Assembly (NCBI GenBank): GCA_016748015.1
Contig: JAAOMT010000275.1
Location: 385,124-446,686, forward strand
Reading direction: 5' to 3'
DNA: 61,563 bases
Source: Geosiphon pyriformis
Lineage: Eukaryota > Glomeromycota > Glomeromycetes > Archaeosporales > Geosiphonaceae
Shown here piece after piece: positions 60,531-61,563 of this stretch. The notes under the pieces were generated by a model. It was not told the origin of the DNA. It worked only from the letters and a program-made list of their open reading frames with translations, and searched no databases. A program made the position numbers and the translations under genes. Position 1 is the first letter of the stretch. Every line of letters begins with the position of its first letter.

Positions 60531-61345
60531 ATCATGATATTACACTACTATCTACCAGTAATATTCCACAATTAGGAGTACAAAGAATACTAGTCCAACC
60601 AGATGAGATTCCACGAGATCTGGAACTAATCATTATTATCAACAACAACACGTTAAATTGATCAATCAAAAAAATATATAAAAACATAGTAGATGTGACA
60701 GGAAATATCAAAAAAATGGAAATTACAGACAACATTCACACACTAGCACAACAACTCTTTCAATTAATCCAACACCAAGAAATGGAGATTACAATCAATC
60801 AACAAATTATTTGATATCAAGATACTAGAAAGACATTACAACTCAGAACACCAAAGAAAACTGAAAATATAGTAGACAAAATCATGGCAAAAGTAAAATT
60901 AGCAATAAAAGAATCAACAAAAGAGTCACTATATTAAGAGTTGACTAAAGAAACTTGGAATTGGTGGATACAACAATTTCTACAAAACTATTGTTATTTT
61001 TACTTGGGACAACACGTAAATATCCAGAATCTATATACAGATAAAACAAAGCAATTATTTGACAAAAGAATACTACAACAATTAGAACATTTTGTGGGAA
61101 AGAACAACTTATCCACACAAGCCCGAGCCATATACCGAATACACACAGCATTTCAGAATAAACCAGAAATATTGCTCAATAGAGCAATGGATATGGTTAC
61201 CAGTAATCAATTGGGAAAAATCACCAATGCTCAATTTGAAGAATTACAAACCCAAATAACACAAGTAATTCTCGAAAACAAAATCCAAGAAATACTTCAA
61301 GAGGGGGAATTACATAAGTTGGATTTCAATAGAGCTCAATATTAA
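60531..61345 (+). pseudogene. Unassigned C-terminal segment after integrase
   Basis: The frame of the integrase end goes on for about 270 codons, with stops at about 60658, 60811 and 60936, and ends just before the purine tract. Composition is rich in Gln, Ile, Leu and Asn and looks helical; WNWWIQQFLQNYCYFYLGQ and ARAIYRIHTAF stand out. I do not recognise a chromodomain or an envelope-like membrane span. Function unknown. Confidence 0.5.
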
Positions 61346-61358
61346 AAGGAGGAAATAA
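61343..61358 (+). other. Polypurine tract
   Basis: TAAAAGGAGGAAATAA directly before the 3' LTR, the expected primer site for plus-strand DNA synthesis. Confidence 0.75.
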
Positions 61359-61563
61359 TGTTACTTATAGAAATATAGGAAATATATTAACATAATTATT
61401 AGCCAATCAGAAGTAAGCATAGTAAATGTGAAATTCCAGGATTTTTTTCAGGAATTGCAGGATTCCAGGAATTTCAGGATTCCCCAACGAGGAATTGCAA
61501 GATTTCAGAATTCCAGAATTCCAGGAATTCTAGGATTCCTGTTGTGAAAAATCGAGAAATTGA
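61359..61563 (+). repeat. Gypsy 3' LTR, first 205 bp
   Basis: Begins TGTTACTTATAG like the 5' LTR and follows it to the window end. Compared by eye it has about 14 substitutions, all transitions, and one deletion of roughly 27 bp in the palindromic block. Confidence 0.9.

Larger units (their letters stand above)
52111..61563 (+). mobile_element. Ty3/gypsy-type LTR retrotransposon with dUTPase, cut by the window end
   Basis: The 5' LTR (52111-52989), primer-binding site, a single gag-pol frame, purine tract and start of the 3' LTR (61359) are all visible. The internal region is 8369 bp, so the complete element would be about 10 kb. The domain order protease, dUTPase, RT, RNase H, integrase places it with Ty3/gypsy elements (integrase after RNase H). 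Many in-frame stops and one frameshift (about 60190-60215) make it inactive. The 3' target duplication lies outside the window. Confidence 0.9.

Noticed and set aside
53127-61345. TGA used as Trp (a variant genetic code) in the gypsy element
   Set aside because: TAG also replaces Trp, TAA/TAG replace Gln and TGA replaces Arg in the same frame, while TGG is still used often. Host genes here use standard stops.

Overview
This window looks like nuclear DNA of an early-diverging, repeat-rich fungus, most likely an arbuscular mycorrhizal fungus (Glomeromycotina). That is an inference from four things: short GT-AG introns in the two intact host genes, extreme AT-richness outside genes, many microsatellites, and LINE-type retrotransposons of an endonuclease/reverse transcriptase/RNase H type with zinc-knuckle ORF1 proteins that I associate with Rhizophagus- and Gigaspora-like genomes. 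No CRISPR array, rRNA or convincing tRNA was seen.

Left third (1-17.9 kb): a microsatellite-rich 5' flank leads into a six-exon, 1273-codon gene for an STE20/PAK-like protein kinase (2565-7216, +). About 390 bp after its stop there is an uninterrupted run of 147 C. Next come an unassigned GC-richer island (about 7.98-8.43 kb) and long intergenic DNA with simple repeats. A broken minus-strand gene at about 12.4-13.3 kb has a short stretch reminiscent of Fanzor/TnpB proteins. A truncated minus-strand gene of unknown function (17.2-17.94 kb) stops abruptly at the edge of the repeat block.

Middle (17.9-34.8 kb): extremely AT-rich DNA that resolves into several minus-strand LINE ORF1 copies in different states of decay. 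Inside it sits one intact housekeeping gene, a 16-exon short/branched-chain acyl-CoA dehydrogenase (24629-27256, -), with a small inverted-repeat element in one intron.

Right half (34.8-61.6 kb): a plus-strand LINE (about 34.83-41.58 kb) and a minus-strand LINE (about 44.86-51.76 kb) lie tail to tail. Between them is a short ORF1-only LINE derivative split by a solo LTR with a 4-bp target duplication. The window ends in a long Ty3/gypsy-type element (52111 to beyond the end). It has one gag-pol frame carrying protease, a Cys-rich segment, a dUTPase domain, reverse transcriptase, RNase H, integrase and an unassigned C-terminal segment.

Two themes stand out. First, at least two 2.2-2.3 kb elements carry only LINE ORF1 plus the LINE 3' tail, the layout expected of a non-autonomous ORF1-only retrotransposon family. 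Second, nearly all the damage I could interpret in every retroelement is C-to-T or G-to-A: Gln, Arg and Trp codons become stops, catalytic Asp becomes Asn, zinc-binding His becomes Tyr. The host genes beside them are intact.
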